The notes: generated from the sequence alone by a model not told the origin. A stretch of 64,000 nt of DNA from Peterkaempfera bronchialis (GCF_003258605.2 NZ_CP031264.1:4464001-4528000), one strand, 5' to 3'; numbered from the stretch's first letter, positions 44,434 to 53,559 are shown. Made by a program: numbers and translations.

Positions 44434-45788
44434 GCGCCCAGCCGGCCGTGCGGCGGCCGCTCTACCGCGCCGTCCGGCGCCGCCGGCCCGCGCCGACCGT
44501 GCGGCCGCACCCAGCGGCGCCCGTGCACCGCTACCCGGTGGGCGCCGTACACGCCGCCGCCGCCACCCTGCTGCTGGTCTCCGCCGCCGGAGTGCTCGCC
44601 CAAGGGCTCTCCGAAGCACGCACCGCACTCGCCTTCGGCGCCCTGATCGCAGTCGGCGAGGCCGTCCGGATCACCCTGCCCGGCGACCGCGAGCAGGCCC
44701 CCATCGGCGCCGCCGGAGCCCTCGCCTACGCCCTGCTCGGCCCGCTGCGCGGCCTCCCCACCGACCAGGGCGTCCTCCAGGTGGTCGCCGTGACCACCAT
44801 CGCCGGACTGCTCGGCCTGCTGCCGTACGCCGCCCGGCGCCGGGCCCCGCAGCCCGACCAGATCGCCCGCCGCATCCTCACCACCGGCTTCGCCGCCACC
44901 CTCTTCCAGCCGCTCTACAACTCCGGAGCGCTGGACCGGATCACCACCCGAGGCGCCCAGTACGGCCTGCTGCTGGCCGCCGTCGCCGTACTGGCCGCGC
45001 TCTGCGACGTGGTGCTGGCCGCCGCCCTGCACAGCGCCCGCACCGGGCGGCGGTTCGGCCCCGCGCTCCGCGACGAACTGCGCGCCCTGCTGGGCATCGG
45101 CTCGGCGATTGCCGCCACCGGCCTGGTGATCAGCCTCGGCGCGGGCGAGGTCGGCCTCTGGGCGCTACCGGTCTTCTCCGCCCCGCTGCTCCTCACCCAG
45201 CTCTCCTTCCGCCGCTACAGCGCCACCAGCACCACCCACCGGCAGAGCGTCGCCTCGCTGGCCCGCGCCACCGAGGTGGCCGGCTACACCCTGCCCGGCC
45301 ACAGCCGCCGGGTCGCCGCGCTCTCCCGGGCGGTCGGCCGCCGGCTCGGCATGCGCGAACACGACCTGCTGCTGCTGGAGTGCGCGGCCCTGATGCACGA
45401 CATCGGGCAGCTCTCCCTGGTCGAGCCCGTCCCCGGCGGCGCCACCGCGCTGCTGCCGCAGGCCGAGCAGCGCCGGATCGCCCGGCTGGGCAGCGAGGTC
45501 ATCCGGCACACCGGGGTGCCGCCGGAGGTGGCCGGTTTCGTGGAGCGGCAGGCGGAGCCGTACCGCACCCCGGACGGCGCCCGCGACCCCGGGCTGCCCC
45601 CGGCCTCCCGGATCATCCGGGCCGCCAACGCCTATGACGACCTGGTCAGCGGCGACCCCGGGCTGGCCGGGCGGCTGGAGGCGCTGGAGCGGCTGCGACT
45701 GGACACCGGACGCGAGTACGACCCCCGGGTCGTCGAGGCGCTCGCCCTGGTGTGCGCCGGCGGATGCCCCCGGGGAACCCGGCGGTAA
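44430..45788 (+). CDS. Membrane protein with degenerate HD domain
   Basis: This 452-residue protein has hydrophobic segments between about 30 and 260 and a C-terminal HD-type domain (about 285-445). It keeps HSRRVAAL and ALMHDIGQ but lacks the HHHE and GYP motifs of its upstream neighbour. The region reads VERQAEPYRTPDG where DGRGYP is expected. It probably cannot cleave cyclic-di-GMP and may regulate or partner the intact HD-GYP enzyme. The start GTG overlaps the preceding stop (GTGA). Confidence 0.83.
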   Translation: MSAQPAVRRPLYRAVRRRRPAPTVRPHPAAPVHRYPVGAVHAAAATLLLVSAAGVLAQGLSEARTALAFGALIAVGEAVRITLPGDREQAPIGAAGALAYALLGPLRGLPTDQGVLQVVAVTTIAGLLGLLPYAARRRAPQPDQIARRILTTGFAATLFQPLYNSGALDRITTRGAQYGLLLAAVAVLAALCDVVLAAALHSARTGRRFGPALRDELRALLGIGSAIAATGLVISLGAGEVGLWALPVFSAPLLLTQLSFRRYSATSTTHRQSVASLARATEVAGYTLPGHSRRVAALSRAVGRRLGMREHDLLLLECAALMHDIGQLSLVEPVPGGATALLPQAEQRRIARLGSEVIRHTGVPPEVAGFVERQAEPYRTPDGARDPGLPPASRIIRAANAYDDLVSGDPGLAGRLEALERLRLDTGREYDPRVVEALALVCAGGCPRGTRR

Positions 45789-45916
45789 CCGGCGCGGGGT
45801 ACTTTCCGCGTGGTTGGATGCGGCGACAGAGTGGGAGGAGCACGACGAGGCCCCCGCGGGCCGAGGCCCGCGCGGTGTGGACGCATCGTGGGCGAGGAAT
45901 CGGGCAAGGAGCCGTC

Positions 45917-46132
45917 ATGGGCGAGCGCATAGAGGCGGAACTGGTGGCCAGCGTCCGGGAGATCAGAGTCTCCGAGGGCGATGTGGTGCGTGCCGGTGAG
46001 GCGGTGGTGATCCTGGAGGCGATGAAACTGGAGATCCCGGTGGTCGCCGGTACCTCCGGGACCGTGGCCAAGGTCGATGTGGCGCCGGGCGACGAGGTCC
46101 AGGAGGGGGATCTGCTCGCGGTTATCGCATAG
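45917..46132 (+). CDS. Stand-alone biotin/lipoyl carrier domain protein
   Basis: A 71-residue biotinyl-carrier fold: EGDVVRAGEAVVILEAMKLEIPV with the modifiable Lys in AMKLE (about 37), mirrored by GTVAKVDVAPGDEVQEGDLL. It would be biotinylated and serve an acyl-CoA or other carboxylase whose catalytic subunits are elsewhere. AAGGAG lies 6 nt before ATG 45917. Confidence 0.88.
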   Translation: MGERIEAELVASVREIRVSEGDVVRAGEAVVILEAMKLEIPVVAGTSGTVAKVDVAPGDEVQEGDLLAVIA

Positions 46133-46197
46133 CGCACCGGCGCGGCCCGCCGTACTGTGCGGGCGGGCGGCACCGAGCCGGCAACGACCGGCCCGGC

Positions 46198-46241
46198 GGC
46201 AGCACGGCAACGGCACAGCGGCAGCACGGCAACGGCACAGC
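46198..46241 (+). repeat. 22-bp tandem duplication
   Basis: Two identical units beginning GGCAGCACGGCAACGG (46198-46219 and 46220-46241) lie between the biotin-carrier gene and the TPR gene, outside both coding regions if GTG 46280 is the TPR start. Confidence 0.75.
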
Positions 46242-46279
46242 GGCAGACGGACCGACCAGAGGACATCGGCAGGCATGAC

Positions 46280-47254
46280 GTGAGGATCTTCCACCGGACC
46301 AGGCACCGGCCGTCCGCCACCTGGCGGCAGACGACCGACCGGGCTTTCACGCTCATCGGCAACGGGCGCTACGAGGACGCGGGGGCCCTGCTGGTGATGG
46401 CCGCCGACCTGGAGCCGTGGCTCTCCGACTCCTGGTACAACCTCGCGCTGCTGCACAAGTTCCGCCGCGACTGGGAGCAGGCGCGCGCCGCAGGGCTGCG
46501 CGCCGTCGCCCTGCTCGACCGCGACCAGGGCGCCCCCGACTGGTGGAACGTCGGGATAGCCGCCACCGCCCTCCAGGACTGGCCGCTGGCCCGCCGCGCC
46601 TGGCAGGCGTACGGCCTGCGGGTGCCCGCCGGAGAGGGCCCGGTGCGGCTGGACTTCGGCACCACGCCGGTCCGGCTCTCCCCCGAGGGTGAGTCCGAGG
46701 TGGTCTGGGGCCGCCGGCTGGACCCGGCCCGGGTCGAGGTGCTCTCCATCCCGCTGCCCTCCTCCGGCCGCCGCTGGGGCGAGGTGGTGCTGCACGACGG
46801 CGCCCCGCACGGCGAACGCGTCACCGACGGCGTGGCCTACCCGGTCTTCGACGAGATCGAGCTCTGGGCCCCCTCACCGGTGCCCACCCATGTGGTGCTG
46901 CTCCAGGCCGCCACCGAGCCCGACCGCGACGCCCTGGAACGGCTGGTCGCCGACGCGGGCTACGCCGCCGAGGACTGGACCTCCTCCGTACGGCTGCTCT
47001 GCCGGGCCTGCTCGGAGAGCCGGATGGACACCGACGACGGCAGCGCCGACCACCACGACCCGCACGACGACGGCGACGCCGCCCACCCCGGGCACCTCAG
47101 CCACCTCAGCCACCGGGGCGACGGCCTCTCCTGGATCGCCGAGCGCGAGTGCGGCATCGCGGCCCCCGCCGACCTGGTCCGGCCGCTGCTGGACCGCTGG
47201 GCCGCCGCCGGCCCGAGCACCCGCGCCTACCGCGACCTCGAAGAGGTCTGCTAG
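46280..47254 (+). CDS. Tetratricopeptide-repeat protein
   Basis: The 324-residue protein has TPR units in its first ~125 residues ([70 protein letters not shown]). A beta-rich domain of unknown role follows (about 130-290), with a His/Asp-rich loop (about 258-280). GTG 46280 precedes the basic segment [11 protein letters not shown]; an ATG at 46157 would add a low-complexity leader. Similar proteins are conserved beside def in Streptomyces, but no function is known to me. Confidence 0.8.
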   Translation: MRIFHRTRHRPSATWRQTTDRAFTLIGNGRYEDAGALLVMAADLEPWLSDSWYNLALLHKFRRDWEQARAAGLRAVALLDRDQGAPDWWNVGIAATALQDWPLARRAWQAYGLRVPAGEGPVRLDFGTTPVRLSPEGESEVVWGRRLDPARVEVLSIPLPSSGRRWGEVVLHDGAPHGERVTDGVAYPVFDEIELWAPSPVPTHVVLLQAATEPDRDALERLVADAGYAAEDWTSSVRLLCRACSESRMDTDDGSADHHDPHDDGDAAHPGHLSHLSHRGDGLSWIAERECGIAAPADLVRPLLDRWAAAGPSTRAYRDLEEVC

Positions 47255-47369
47255 CGCACGGTGCCTTGCCTGCGCCGTGGTGCAGGTAAGGGGCGCCGCC
47301 CGGCCCCGGGGCCGTACGCTTGGTGCTGCACACCCCCTGCCGGCACCAGAGAGACGAAGCGGAACAGCG

Positions 47370-47990
47370 ATGGCGGAGCAGCACGAGCACGAGACGGCCG
47401 AGACCCCGGCGGAGCCGGTGAAGGTGGTCGGCGAGGAGCCGGACACCACCCGGGGCACGGTCCGGCCGATCACCGTCGTCGGCAACCCGGTACTGCACCG
47501 CCCCTGTGAGGCCGTCACCGCCTTCGACGCCGACCTGGCCTCCCTGATCGACGACATGTTCGTCTCCATGTACGCCGCCGAGGGCGTCGGCCTGGCGGCC
47601 AACCAGATCGGCGTCGGCACCCGGGTCTTCGTCTACGACTGCCCCGACGACGAGGGCGTCCGCCATGTCGGACACATCGTCAACCCGGTGCTGGAGGAGT
47701 TGGACGCCTCCCGCCGGCTGCTGGACGAGTCCCCCGAGGGCTGCCTCTCCGTCCCCGGCGCCTACGCCGACCTGGCCCGGCCCGACTACGCCGCCGTCAC
47801 CGGGCAGGACCGGGACGGCAAGGAGATCCGCATCGAGGGCACCGGCTTCTTCGCCCGCTGCCTCCAGCATGAGACCGACCACCTGAACGGCTACCTCTAC
47901 ATCGACCGGCTCTCCAAGCGCGACCGCAAGGACGCGCTGCGCCAGATGGCCGAGTCCACCCCCCGGTACGCCACCGTCCCCAACGACTGA
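47370..47990 (+). CDS. def: Peptide deformylase
   Basis: The 206-residue Fe/Zn enzyme removes N-formyl groups from nascent proteins. The three family motifs are present: [10 protein letters not shown] (about 70-79), EGCLSVPG (about 126) and HETDHLNG (about 169). An extra ~35-residue acidic N-terminus ([14 protein letters not shown]) precedes the catalytic domain, as in other actinomycete deformylases. It lies 115 bp after the TPR gene. Confidence 0.95.
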   Translation: MAEQHEHETAETPAEPVKVVGEEPDTTRGTVRPITVVGNPVLHRPCEAVTAFDADLASLIDDMFVSMYAAEGVGLAANQIGVGTRVFVYDCPDDEGVRHVGHIVNPVLEELDASRRLLDESPEGCLSVPGAYADLARPDYAAVTGQDRDGKEIRIEGTGFFARCLQHETDHLNGYLYIDRLSKRDRKDALRQMAESTPRYATVPND

Positions 47991-48004
47991 GCCGGGACGG
48001 GCAG

Positions 48005-48036
48005 GCGGGGGCGGCCGGTCGTCCGGCCGCCCCCGC
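48005..48036. terminator. Bidirectional terminator between def and nrdB
   Basis: A perfect 14-bp stem (GCGGGGGCGGCCGG with its complement, 48005-48018/48023-48036) closes a TCGT loop between convergent genes. Flanking GGGCAG/CTGCCC could extend it. Confidence 0.8.
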
Positions 48037-48077
48037 TCCTGTCTCCTGCCCTGTCGGTCATGCCCCGCCGGCGACGG

Positions 48078-49088
48078 TCAGAAGTCGTCGTCGAAGGAGA
48101 CCGAGCCCTCGACCGCGACCTGGTAGGCGGAGACGCGGCGCTCGAAGAAGTTGGTCAGCTCCTGGACGTTCTGGAGCTCCATGAACCCGAAGGGGTTGGC
48201 CGAGCCATAGCGCGGGGCCAGACCGAGCCGGACCAGCCGCTGGTCGGCGACGCACTCCAGGTACTCCCGCATGGAGTCGGTGTTCATCCCGGGCAGGCCG
48301 TCGCCGCACAGGTCGCGGGCGAACTGGAGCTCCGCCTCCACGGCCTCCTCCAGCATGGTGGTGACCTGGCGGCCCATCTCCTCGTCGAAGAGGTCGGGCT
48401 CCTCCTCGCGGACGGTGTCCACCACCGAGTAGGCGAACTCCATGTGCATGGACTCGTCGCGGAAGACCCAGTTGGTGCCGGTGGCCAGCCCGTGCAGCAG
48501 GCCCCGGCTGCGGAACCAGTAGACATAGGCGAAGGCGCCGTAGAAGAACAGCCCCTCGATGCAGGCCGCGAAGCAGATCAGGTTGAGCAGGAAGCGGCGG
48601 CGGTCGGCCTTGGTCTGGAGCGAGTCCAGCTTCTCGACGGAGTCCATCCAGCGGAAGCAGAACTGGGCCTTCTCCCGGATGGAGGGGATGTTCTCCACGG
48701 CGGCGAAGGCGGCGGTGCGGTCCTCCGGGTCGGGGAGGTAGGTGTCCAGCAGGGTCAGATAGAACTGGACGTGGACGGCCTCCTCGAAGAGCTGCCGGGA
48801 GAGGTAGAGCCGCGCCTCGGGCGAGTTGATGTGCTTGTAGAGGGTCAGCACCAGGTTGTTGGCCACGATGGAGTCGCCGGTGGCGAAGAAGGCGATCAGC
48901 CGGCCGAGCAGGTGCCGCTCGCCGTCGCTGAGCTTCGCCAGGTCGGCCACGTCGGAGTGGAGGTCCACCTCCTCCACGGTCCAGGTGTTCTTGATGGCGT
49001 CCCGGTAGCGGTCGTAGAAGGCCGGGTAGCGCATCGGACGGAGGGTGAGTTCGAAGCCCGGGTCGAGCAGGTTCTTCTGGGTGGTCAT
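48078..49088 (-). CDS. nrdB: Class Ia ribonucleotide reductase, small (radical) subunit
   Basis: The 336-residue ferritin-like subunit generates the tyrosyl radical. Di-iron ligands are recognisable in FFATGDSI (Asp/Glu position), LFEEAVHVQFY (Glu and His) and RDESMHMEFA (Glu and His). The C-terminal peptide VAVEGSVSFDDDF is the acidic tail that docks on NrdA. Its ATG overlaps the nrdA stop (TAATG), indicating coupled translation. It is controlled with nrdA by NrdR boxes and a B12 riboswitch. Confidence 0.95.
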   Translation of the reverse strand: MTTQKNLLDPGFELTLRPMRYPAFYDRYRDAIKNTWTVEEVDLHSDVADLAKLSDGERHLLGRLIAFFATGDSIVANNLVLTLYKHINSPEARLYLSRQLFEEAVHVQFYLTLLDTYLPDPEDRTAAFAAVENIPSIREKAQFCFRWMDSVEKLDSLQTKADRRRFLLNLICFAACIEGLFFYGAFAYVYWFRSRGLLHGLATGTNWVFRDESMHMEFAYSVVDTVREEEPDLFDEEMGRQVTTMLEEAVEAELQFARDLCGDGLPGMNTDSMREYLECVADQRLVRLGLAPRYGSANPFGFMELQNVQELTNFFERRVSAYQVAVEGSVSFDDDF

Positions 49089-51472
49089 TACTGGCAGGCC
49101 TCGCAGGACTCGGGGTTCTCCAGGGAGCAGGCGACGGCGGCGGCCTGCTCCTCCGTGGTGGGGGCGGGGATGACGGCGGTGGTGCCGGCGGCGGCCTGGG
49201 CGATCCTGGTCGCGGGGCGGGACCGCAGGTAGTACGTGGTCTTCAGGCCGGACTTCCACGCGTAGGCGTACATCGAGCTGAGCTTGCCGATGGTGGGCGC
49301 CGCCATGAAGAGGTTGAGCGACTGGCTCTGGTCCAGGTACGGCGTGCGGGCGGCGGCCATGTCGATCAGGGCGCGCTGCGGCAGCTCCCACGCGGTGCGG
49401 TAGAGCGCCGTCAGGTCGGCGGGCAGGCCGGGGATCTCCTGGGCGGAGCCATTGGCGGCGCGCAGCGCGTCGCGGGTGGCGGCGGTCCACAGGCCGCGGG
49501 CCTTGAGGTCGGCCACCAGATACGGGTTGACCTGGAGGAACTCCCCGCTCAGCGTCTCGCGCTTGAAGAGGTTGGAGACCTGCGGCTCGATGCACTCATA
49601 GACGCCCGCGATGGAGGCGATGGTGGCGGTCGGGGCGATGGCCAGCAGCAGCGAGTTGCGCAGGCCGGTCTCGGCGATGCGGGCGCGCAGGTCGTTCCAG
49701 CGGTCGGTCCAGTGCGGGGCGGCGTCGGCGAAGTGGTCGACGTGCAGCTGCCCGCGCGCGGCCCGGGTCTCCCCGTACGCGGCGTGCCGGCCGAGCCGCT
49801 CCGCCAGGTCGCAGGAGGTCTCGTACGCGGCCAGCATGATCCGCTCGGCGATCAGCGTGGAGAGCCGCTTGGCCTCGGCGGAGTCGAAGGGCAGCCGGAG
49901 CCGGAAGAAGACGTCCTGGAGGCCCATGGCGCCCAGGCCGACGGGGCGCCAGCGGGCGTTGGAGGTGCCCGCCTCCGGGGTCGGGTAGAAGTTGATGTCC
50001 ACCACGCGGTCGAGGAAGGTGACGGCGGTGCGCACGGTGGCGTCCAGCCGCTCCCAGTCCATCGCGTCCAGCAGCCCGCTGGGGTTCTCGGCGAGGTGCG
50101 CCGCGAGGTTGATGGAGCCGAGGTTGCAGACGGCGGTCTCGGAGTCGTCCGTGACCTCCAGGATCTCGGTGCAGAGGTTGGAGGAGTGCACCGTGCGGCC
50201 GGGCAGCGCGGTCTGGTTGGCGGCCCGGTTGGAGGCGTCCTTGAAGGTCATCCAGCCGTTGCCGGTCTGCGCCAGGGTGCGCATCATCCGGGAGTACAGG
50301 GTGCGCGCGGGGATGGTGCGGACGGCCTTGCCCGCCTGCTCGGCCTTGGCGTACGCGGCGTCGAAGTCGGCGCCCCAGAGGTCCACCAGCTCGGGCACGT
50401 CGGAGGGGGAGAAGAGCGACCAGTCGGCGTCGGCCTCGACGCGGCGCATGAACTCGTCGGGGATCCAGTGCGCCAGGTTGAGGTTGTGGGTGCGCCGGGC
50501 CTCCTCGCCGGTGTTGTCGCGCAGCTCCAGGAACTCCTCGATGTCGGCGTGCCAGGTCTCCAGGTAGACGCAGGCGGCGCCCTTGCGCCGGCCGCCCTGG
50601 TTGACGGCGGCGACCGAGGAGTCCAGCGTCCGCAGGAACGGCACGATGCCGTTGGACTTGCCGTTGGTGCCCCGGATCAGCGAGCCCCGGGAGCGGACGC
50701 GGCTGTAGGAGAGGCCGATGCCGCCGGCGTGCTTGGAGAGCCGGGCGATCTGGGCGTAGCGGTTGTAGATGGAGTCCAGCTCGTCCAGCGGGGAGTCCAG
50801 CAGGTAGCAGGAGGACATCTGCGGGTGCCGGGTGCCGGAGTTGAAGAGGGTGGGGGAGGAGGGCAGGTAGTCCAGCCGGCTCATCAGCCGGTAGAACTCC
50901 GCGACCTCCGCCACCGACTGCTCGCCCTCCCCGACCGTCAGCCCGCAGGCGACCCGCAGCAGGAAGTGCTGAGGGGTCTCGATCACCTGCCGGGTGATCG
51001 GGTGCCGCAGCAGATAGCGGGACTGGACGGTACGCAGGCCGAAGTACTCGAAGCGGTCGTCGCCCTCGGGGTCGATCAGGGCGTCCAGGGCGGCGGCGTG
51101 CCGGGCGACGAAGGCGGCGGTGGCGTCGCCGATCAGGCCCTCGCGGTGGCCGACCTCGATGGAGGCGGCGAAGCAGACCGCGCCCTGGCCGACGGCCTCG
51201 TCGGCGATCTCCCGGGCGAGCAGCCGGGCGGCCAGTCGGGAGTACTGCGGGTCGTCGGCGATCAGCGCGGCTGCGGCGTCCACGGCGAGGGAGCGCAGCT
51301 CGGCGAAGTCGGATCCGGCGTGCCGGCCGCGCAGTGCGGCGGCGGCGACCCGGCCGGGGTCCACCTGGGGAAGGTCGGCACTGGAGTCGGTGAGGATCCG
51401 CAGCAGCGCGGTGCCGGGTTCGTCCCGGTCCAGGAGTGCTGAGGCAGCTTCTGCTGGGGCAGCGATGGTCAA
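49088..51472 (-). CDS. nrdA: Class Ia ribonucleotide reductase, large (catalytic) subunit
   Basis: The 794-residue subunit reduces NDPs to dNDPs. Active-site elements: HSSNLCTEILEV with the radical Cys and Glu, CNLGSINLAAHL, and the C-terminal redox pair ESCEAC in the final six residues. The N-terminus reads TIAAPAEAASALLDRDEPG. I chose TTG 51472 because GGAGGAGAG lies ~10 nt upstream. The frame open to 51775 runs through the riboswitch and is not coding. The class II enzyme expected in Streptomyces is B12-dependent, which explains repression of this class Ia operon by B12. Confidence 0.93.
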   Translation of the reverse strand: MTIAAPAEAASALLDRDEPGTALLRILTDSSADLPQVDPGRVAAAALRGRHAGSDFAELRSLAVDAAAALIADDPQYSRLAARLLAREIADEAVGQGAVCFAASIEVGHREGLIGDATAAFVARHAAALDALIDPEGDDRFEYFGLRTVQSRYLLRHPITRQVIETPQHFLLRVACGLTVGEGEQSVAEVAEFYRLMSRLDYLPSSPTLFNSGTRHPQMSSCYLLDSPLDELDSIYNRYAQIARLSKHAGGIGLSYSRVRSRGSLIRGTNGKSNGIVPFLRTLDSSVAAVNQGGRRKGAACVYLETWHADIEEFLELRDNTGEEARRTHNLNLAHWIPDEFMRRVEADADWSLFSPSDVPELVDLWGADFDAAYAKAEQAGKAVRTIPARTLYSRMMRTLAQTGNGWMTFKDASNRAANQTALPGRTVHSSNLCTEILEVTDDSETAVCNLGSINLAAHLAENPSGLLDAMDWERLDATVRTAVTFLDRVVDINFYPTPEAGTSNARWRPVGLGAMGLQDVFFRLRLPFDSAEAKRLSTLIAERIMLAAYETSCDLAERLGRHAAYGETRAARGQLHVDHFADAAPHWTDRWNDLRARIAETGLRNSLLLAIAPTATIASIAGVYECIEPQVSNLFKRETLSGEFLQVNPYLVADLKARGLWTAATRDALRAANGSAQEIPGLPADLTALYRTAWELPQRALIDMAAARTPYLDQSQSLNLFMAAPTIGKLSSMYAYAWKSGLKTTYYLRSRPATRIAQAAAGTTAVIPAPTTEEQAAAVACSLENPESCEACQ

Positions 51473-51629
51473 GGCGCTCTCTCTCCTCCGGCATGAGGGC
51501 CACCGGGACCACGCGGGGCAGGGAGCGCTCGCGCACGCCCGGGGCCTCTCGGCCGCACGGTGTCGCGCGCTGCGTCCCCGACCCACCCGCGAGGCCCGGA
51601 CGTCCACCGCTCGGCGCCTTCTCTGGTGC

Positions 51630-51740
51630 GCCAAGCGGGCTGTCGGCAGGTATCCGGACTCGCGGGCGGATGCCCGCACACCGCTGCGGGGCAGCCCCGG
51701 ATTCGCACCGGGTTCCCCTGCATCGACAGCGGACATGAGC
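51630..51740 (-). promoter_or_regulatory. Cobalamin (AdoCbl) riboswitch in the nrdA leader
   Basis: On the minus strand the core reads GCAGGGGAACCCGGTGCGAA, then TCCGGGGCTGCCCCGCAGCGGT (complement of 51681-51720). The B12-box 3' portion GAGTCCGGATACCTGCC follows (complement of 51643-51660). These are the conserved cobalamin-aptamer segments. About 160 nt of expression platform separates it from nrdA; GC-rich complementary runs near GGAGGAGAG could sequester the ribosome binding site or terminate transcription. Confidence 0.92.
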
Positions 51741-51784
51741 ATACATCTAGTGGCGGCGCTGTGATGCACCCCCACATCTTGTGG
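51738..51784 (-). promoter_or_regulatory. Two NrdR boxes and nrdA promoter region
   Basis: On the minus strand CCACAAGATGTGGGGG (51784-51769) and CCACTAGATGTATGCT (51753-51738) resemble the 16-bp NrdR box acaCwATATwTwGtgt. They start exactly 31 bp apart, three helical turns, the spacing typical of cooperative NrdR binding. TATGCT within the second box may be the -10. Confidence 0.7.
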
Positions 51785-51826
51785 CGCGTGGCGAATCCGG
51801 TCGGTGCAGCGGCAGGGTGCGGAGCG

Positions 51827-52324
51827 TCACAGAACCGCCGCGTAGACCCACAGGTCGACGCCGGGGACGGGCGTCCAGTCGCGCTCCGGGGCCCGCCGGA
51901 AGCCCAGTCGCTCGTACAGCCGGTGGGCGGTCCGCATGCCCGGTTCGGTGGAGAACGCCATGCGCGGCAGCCCGTGTGCGCGGGTCCGGTCCATGGCCGC
52001 CCGGACGAGGGCTTCGCCGGCGCCTCGGCCGCGCGCCGCCTGCGCCACCGCCAGCATCCGGATCTCCCCCTCGTCGGGTCGGGCGATGTCCGCCCAGGGG
52101 GTGCCGGGGAGGGCGAAGGTCACGCAGCCGAGGAGTGTCCCTCCGGCGCCGGGGTCGACGGCGACGAGGAGTTCGGCCTCAGCGGCACGGGTGCGGGTGT
52201 CGAGGAGGCGTCGGGCGTACTCGCCGCCCGCCGGGGTGTGGCCGTCGCCGACGAAGGCGTCGACCGTGATCCGGCCCGCCTGGTCGAACTCCTCCGGGTG
52301 TGCGGTCCGTACGACGATGTCCAT
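51827..52324 (-). CDS. GNAT-family N-acetyltransferase
   Basis: The 165-residue acetyltransferase has motif A (EIRMLAVAQAARGRGAGEALVRAAM, about 86-110; acetyl-CoA loop QAARGRGAG) and the C-terminal AHRLYERLGFRR (motif B). The substrate is unknown. ATG 52324 lacks a ribosome binding site but has CACACT 6 nt upstream, suggesting a leaderless transcript. Confidence 0.87.
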   Translation of the reverse strand: MDIVVRTAHPEEFDQAGRITVDAFVGDGHTPAGGEYARRLLDTRTRAAEAELLVAVDPGAGGTLLGCVTFALPGTPWADIARPDEGEIRMLAVAQAARGRGAGEALVRAAMDRTRAHGLPRMAFSTEPGMRTAHRLYERLGFRRAPERDWTPVPGVDLWVYAAVL

Positions 52325-52506
52325 GCGCCCAGTGTGACCGAGGGCCGCCAGTGGTTGGCAGGGCAGTCGCCGGGAGCGGGGTCCTGCGGGTAGCCGCCGG
52401 GGCGGTGGCCGCCGACGGTGCGGTGATGCCTGGCGTCCAGTCCGACGAGCAGGCCGAGCAGGCCGAAGCCGCCCACGGTGGCCAGGATGGCGAGTGTGGT
52501 CTCCAT
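52120..52506 (-). CDS. Possible small membrane protein overlapping the GNAT gene
   Basis: ATG 52506 opens a frame with one membrane helix (TLAILATVGGFGLLGLLVGL, residues 4-23) and a His/Pro-rich tail (DARHHRTVGGHRPGGYPQ). Third-position GC is high for the first ~58 codons, up to the GNAT start. Beyond that the frame runs inside the GNAT gene and looks non-coding. The real gene may be short and end through an indel near 52330, or the frame may be fortuitous. Confidence 0.33.
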   Translation of the reverse strand: METTLAILATVGGFGLLGLLVGLDARHHRTVGGHRPGGYPQDPAPGDCPANHWRPSVTLGAWTSSYGPHTRRSSTRRAGSRSTPSSATATPRRAASTPDASSTPAPVPLRPNSSSPSTPAPEGHSSAA

Positions 52507-52540
52507 GGCTCCACTCTGGGGCTTCTATGCATGTGCATCG

Positions 52541-52558
52541 AGTGGCAGTGGTGCCACT
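52541..52558 (+). promoter_or_regulatory. Inverted repeat upstream of the GlxA-family gene
   Basis: AGTGGCA-GTGG-TGCCACT is a perfect 7-4-7 inverted repeat 38 bp before ATG 52596, preceded by the palindromic TGCATGTGCA (about 52528). It is a plausible operator for the adjacent AraC-type regulator. Confidence 0.45.
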
Positions 52559-52595
52559 CTTGCGCGAAATCCTGCCATCGGGGAGGCTGGGCGCC

Positions 52596-53555
52596 ATGCT
52601 GAAGGACGTCGTGGTGGTGGTTCTGGAGGAGGCGCACCCCTTTGAACTGGGGGTGGCCTGCGAGGTCTTCGGGCTGGACCGCAGCGAGCAGGGGCTGCCG
52701 GTGTACGACTTCGCGGTGGCCTCCGACCGGCCCGGCCCGATCCGCACCCATGCCGGGTTCACCATCGACGTCCCGCATGGGCCCGAGCGGCTGGCCTCCG
52801 CCGACCTGGTGATCTCGGTCGCCTCCCACCGCCGCGAGGGCTACCCGCCGGAGCTGCTGCTGGGGCTGCGGCAGGCCGTGGAGCGGGGCGCCCGGGTGCT
52901 CTCCATCTGCTCCGGGGCGTATCTGCTGGGCGCCGCCGGGCTGCTGGACGGCCGCCGCTGCACCACCCACTGGCGGCATGTGGACGACCTGGCCGCCCGC
53001 TTCCCGCTGGCCACCCTGGAGCCGGATGTGCTCTATGTGGACGAGGGCCAGGTGGTCACCTCGGCCGGCACCGCCGCCGGGATCGACGCCTGCCTGCACA
53101 TCGTCCGCCAGGAGCAGGGCAGCGAGGTGGCCCGGGCCATCGCCCGCCGGATGGTGGTCGCCCCGCACCGGGACGGCGGCCAGGCCCAGTATGTGGAGCG
53201 GCCGCTGCCCGAGGCGGAGGGCGACTCGCTGGCCGGGCTGCTGGACTGGATGCGCCACCATCTCGACCAGGAGGCCACGGTGGACCGGCTCGCGGCGCGC
53301 GCCCATATGTCGCCGCGCACCTTCGCCCGGCGCTTCCAGCAGGAGACCGGTACCACCCCGCACCGCTGGCTGGTCGGCCAGCGGCTGCTCCAGGCCCAGC
53401 GGATGCTGGAGTCCACCGACGAGACGGTGGACGCCATCGCCTCCGCCACCGGATTCGGCAACGCGGCGGCGCTGCGGCACCACTTCGGGAAGTGGCTGAG
53501 CACCACGCCGCTGGCCTACCGGCGGACCTTCCGGGGGCCGTCCCCGGTGGACTGA
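52596..53555 (+). CDS. GlxA-family AraC-type transcriptional regulator
   Basis: The 319-residue protein has an N-terminal DJ-1/PfpI-like domain (about 5-170), with ARVLSICSGAYLLGAAGLLDGRRCTTHW carrying the nucleophile-elbow Cys. A C-terminal AraC helix-turn-helix pair follows (about 215-312: TVDRLAARAHMSPRTFARRFQQETG, VDAIASATGFGNAAALRHHF). GlxA regulators control catabolic or developmental genes. ATG 52596 has GGGAGG upstream. It converges with the phosphatase gene only 4 bp after its stop. Confidence 0.9.
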   Translation: MLKDVVVVVLEEAHPFELGVACEVFGLDRSEQGLPVYDFAVASDRPGPIRTHAGFTIDVPHGPERLASADLVISVASHRREGYPPELLLGLRQAVERGARVLSICSGAYLLGAAGLLDGRRCTTHWRHVDDLAARFPLATLEPDVLYVDEGQVVTSAGTAAGIDACLHIVRQEQGSEVARAIARRMVVAPHRDGGQAQYVERPLPEAEGDSLAGLLDWMRHHLDQEATVDRLAARAHMSPRTFARRFQQETGTTPHRWLVGQRLLQAQRMLESTDETVDAIASATGFGNAAALRHHFGKWLSTTPLAYRRTFRGPSPVD

Positions 53556-53559
53556 GGGC

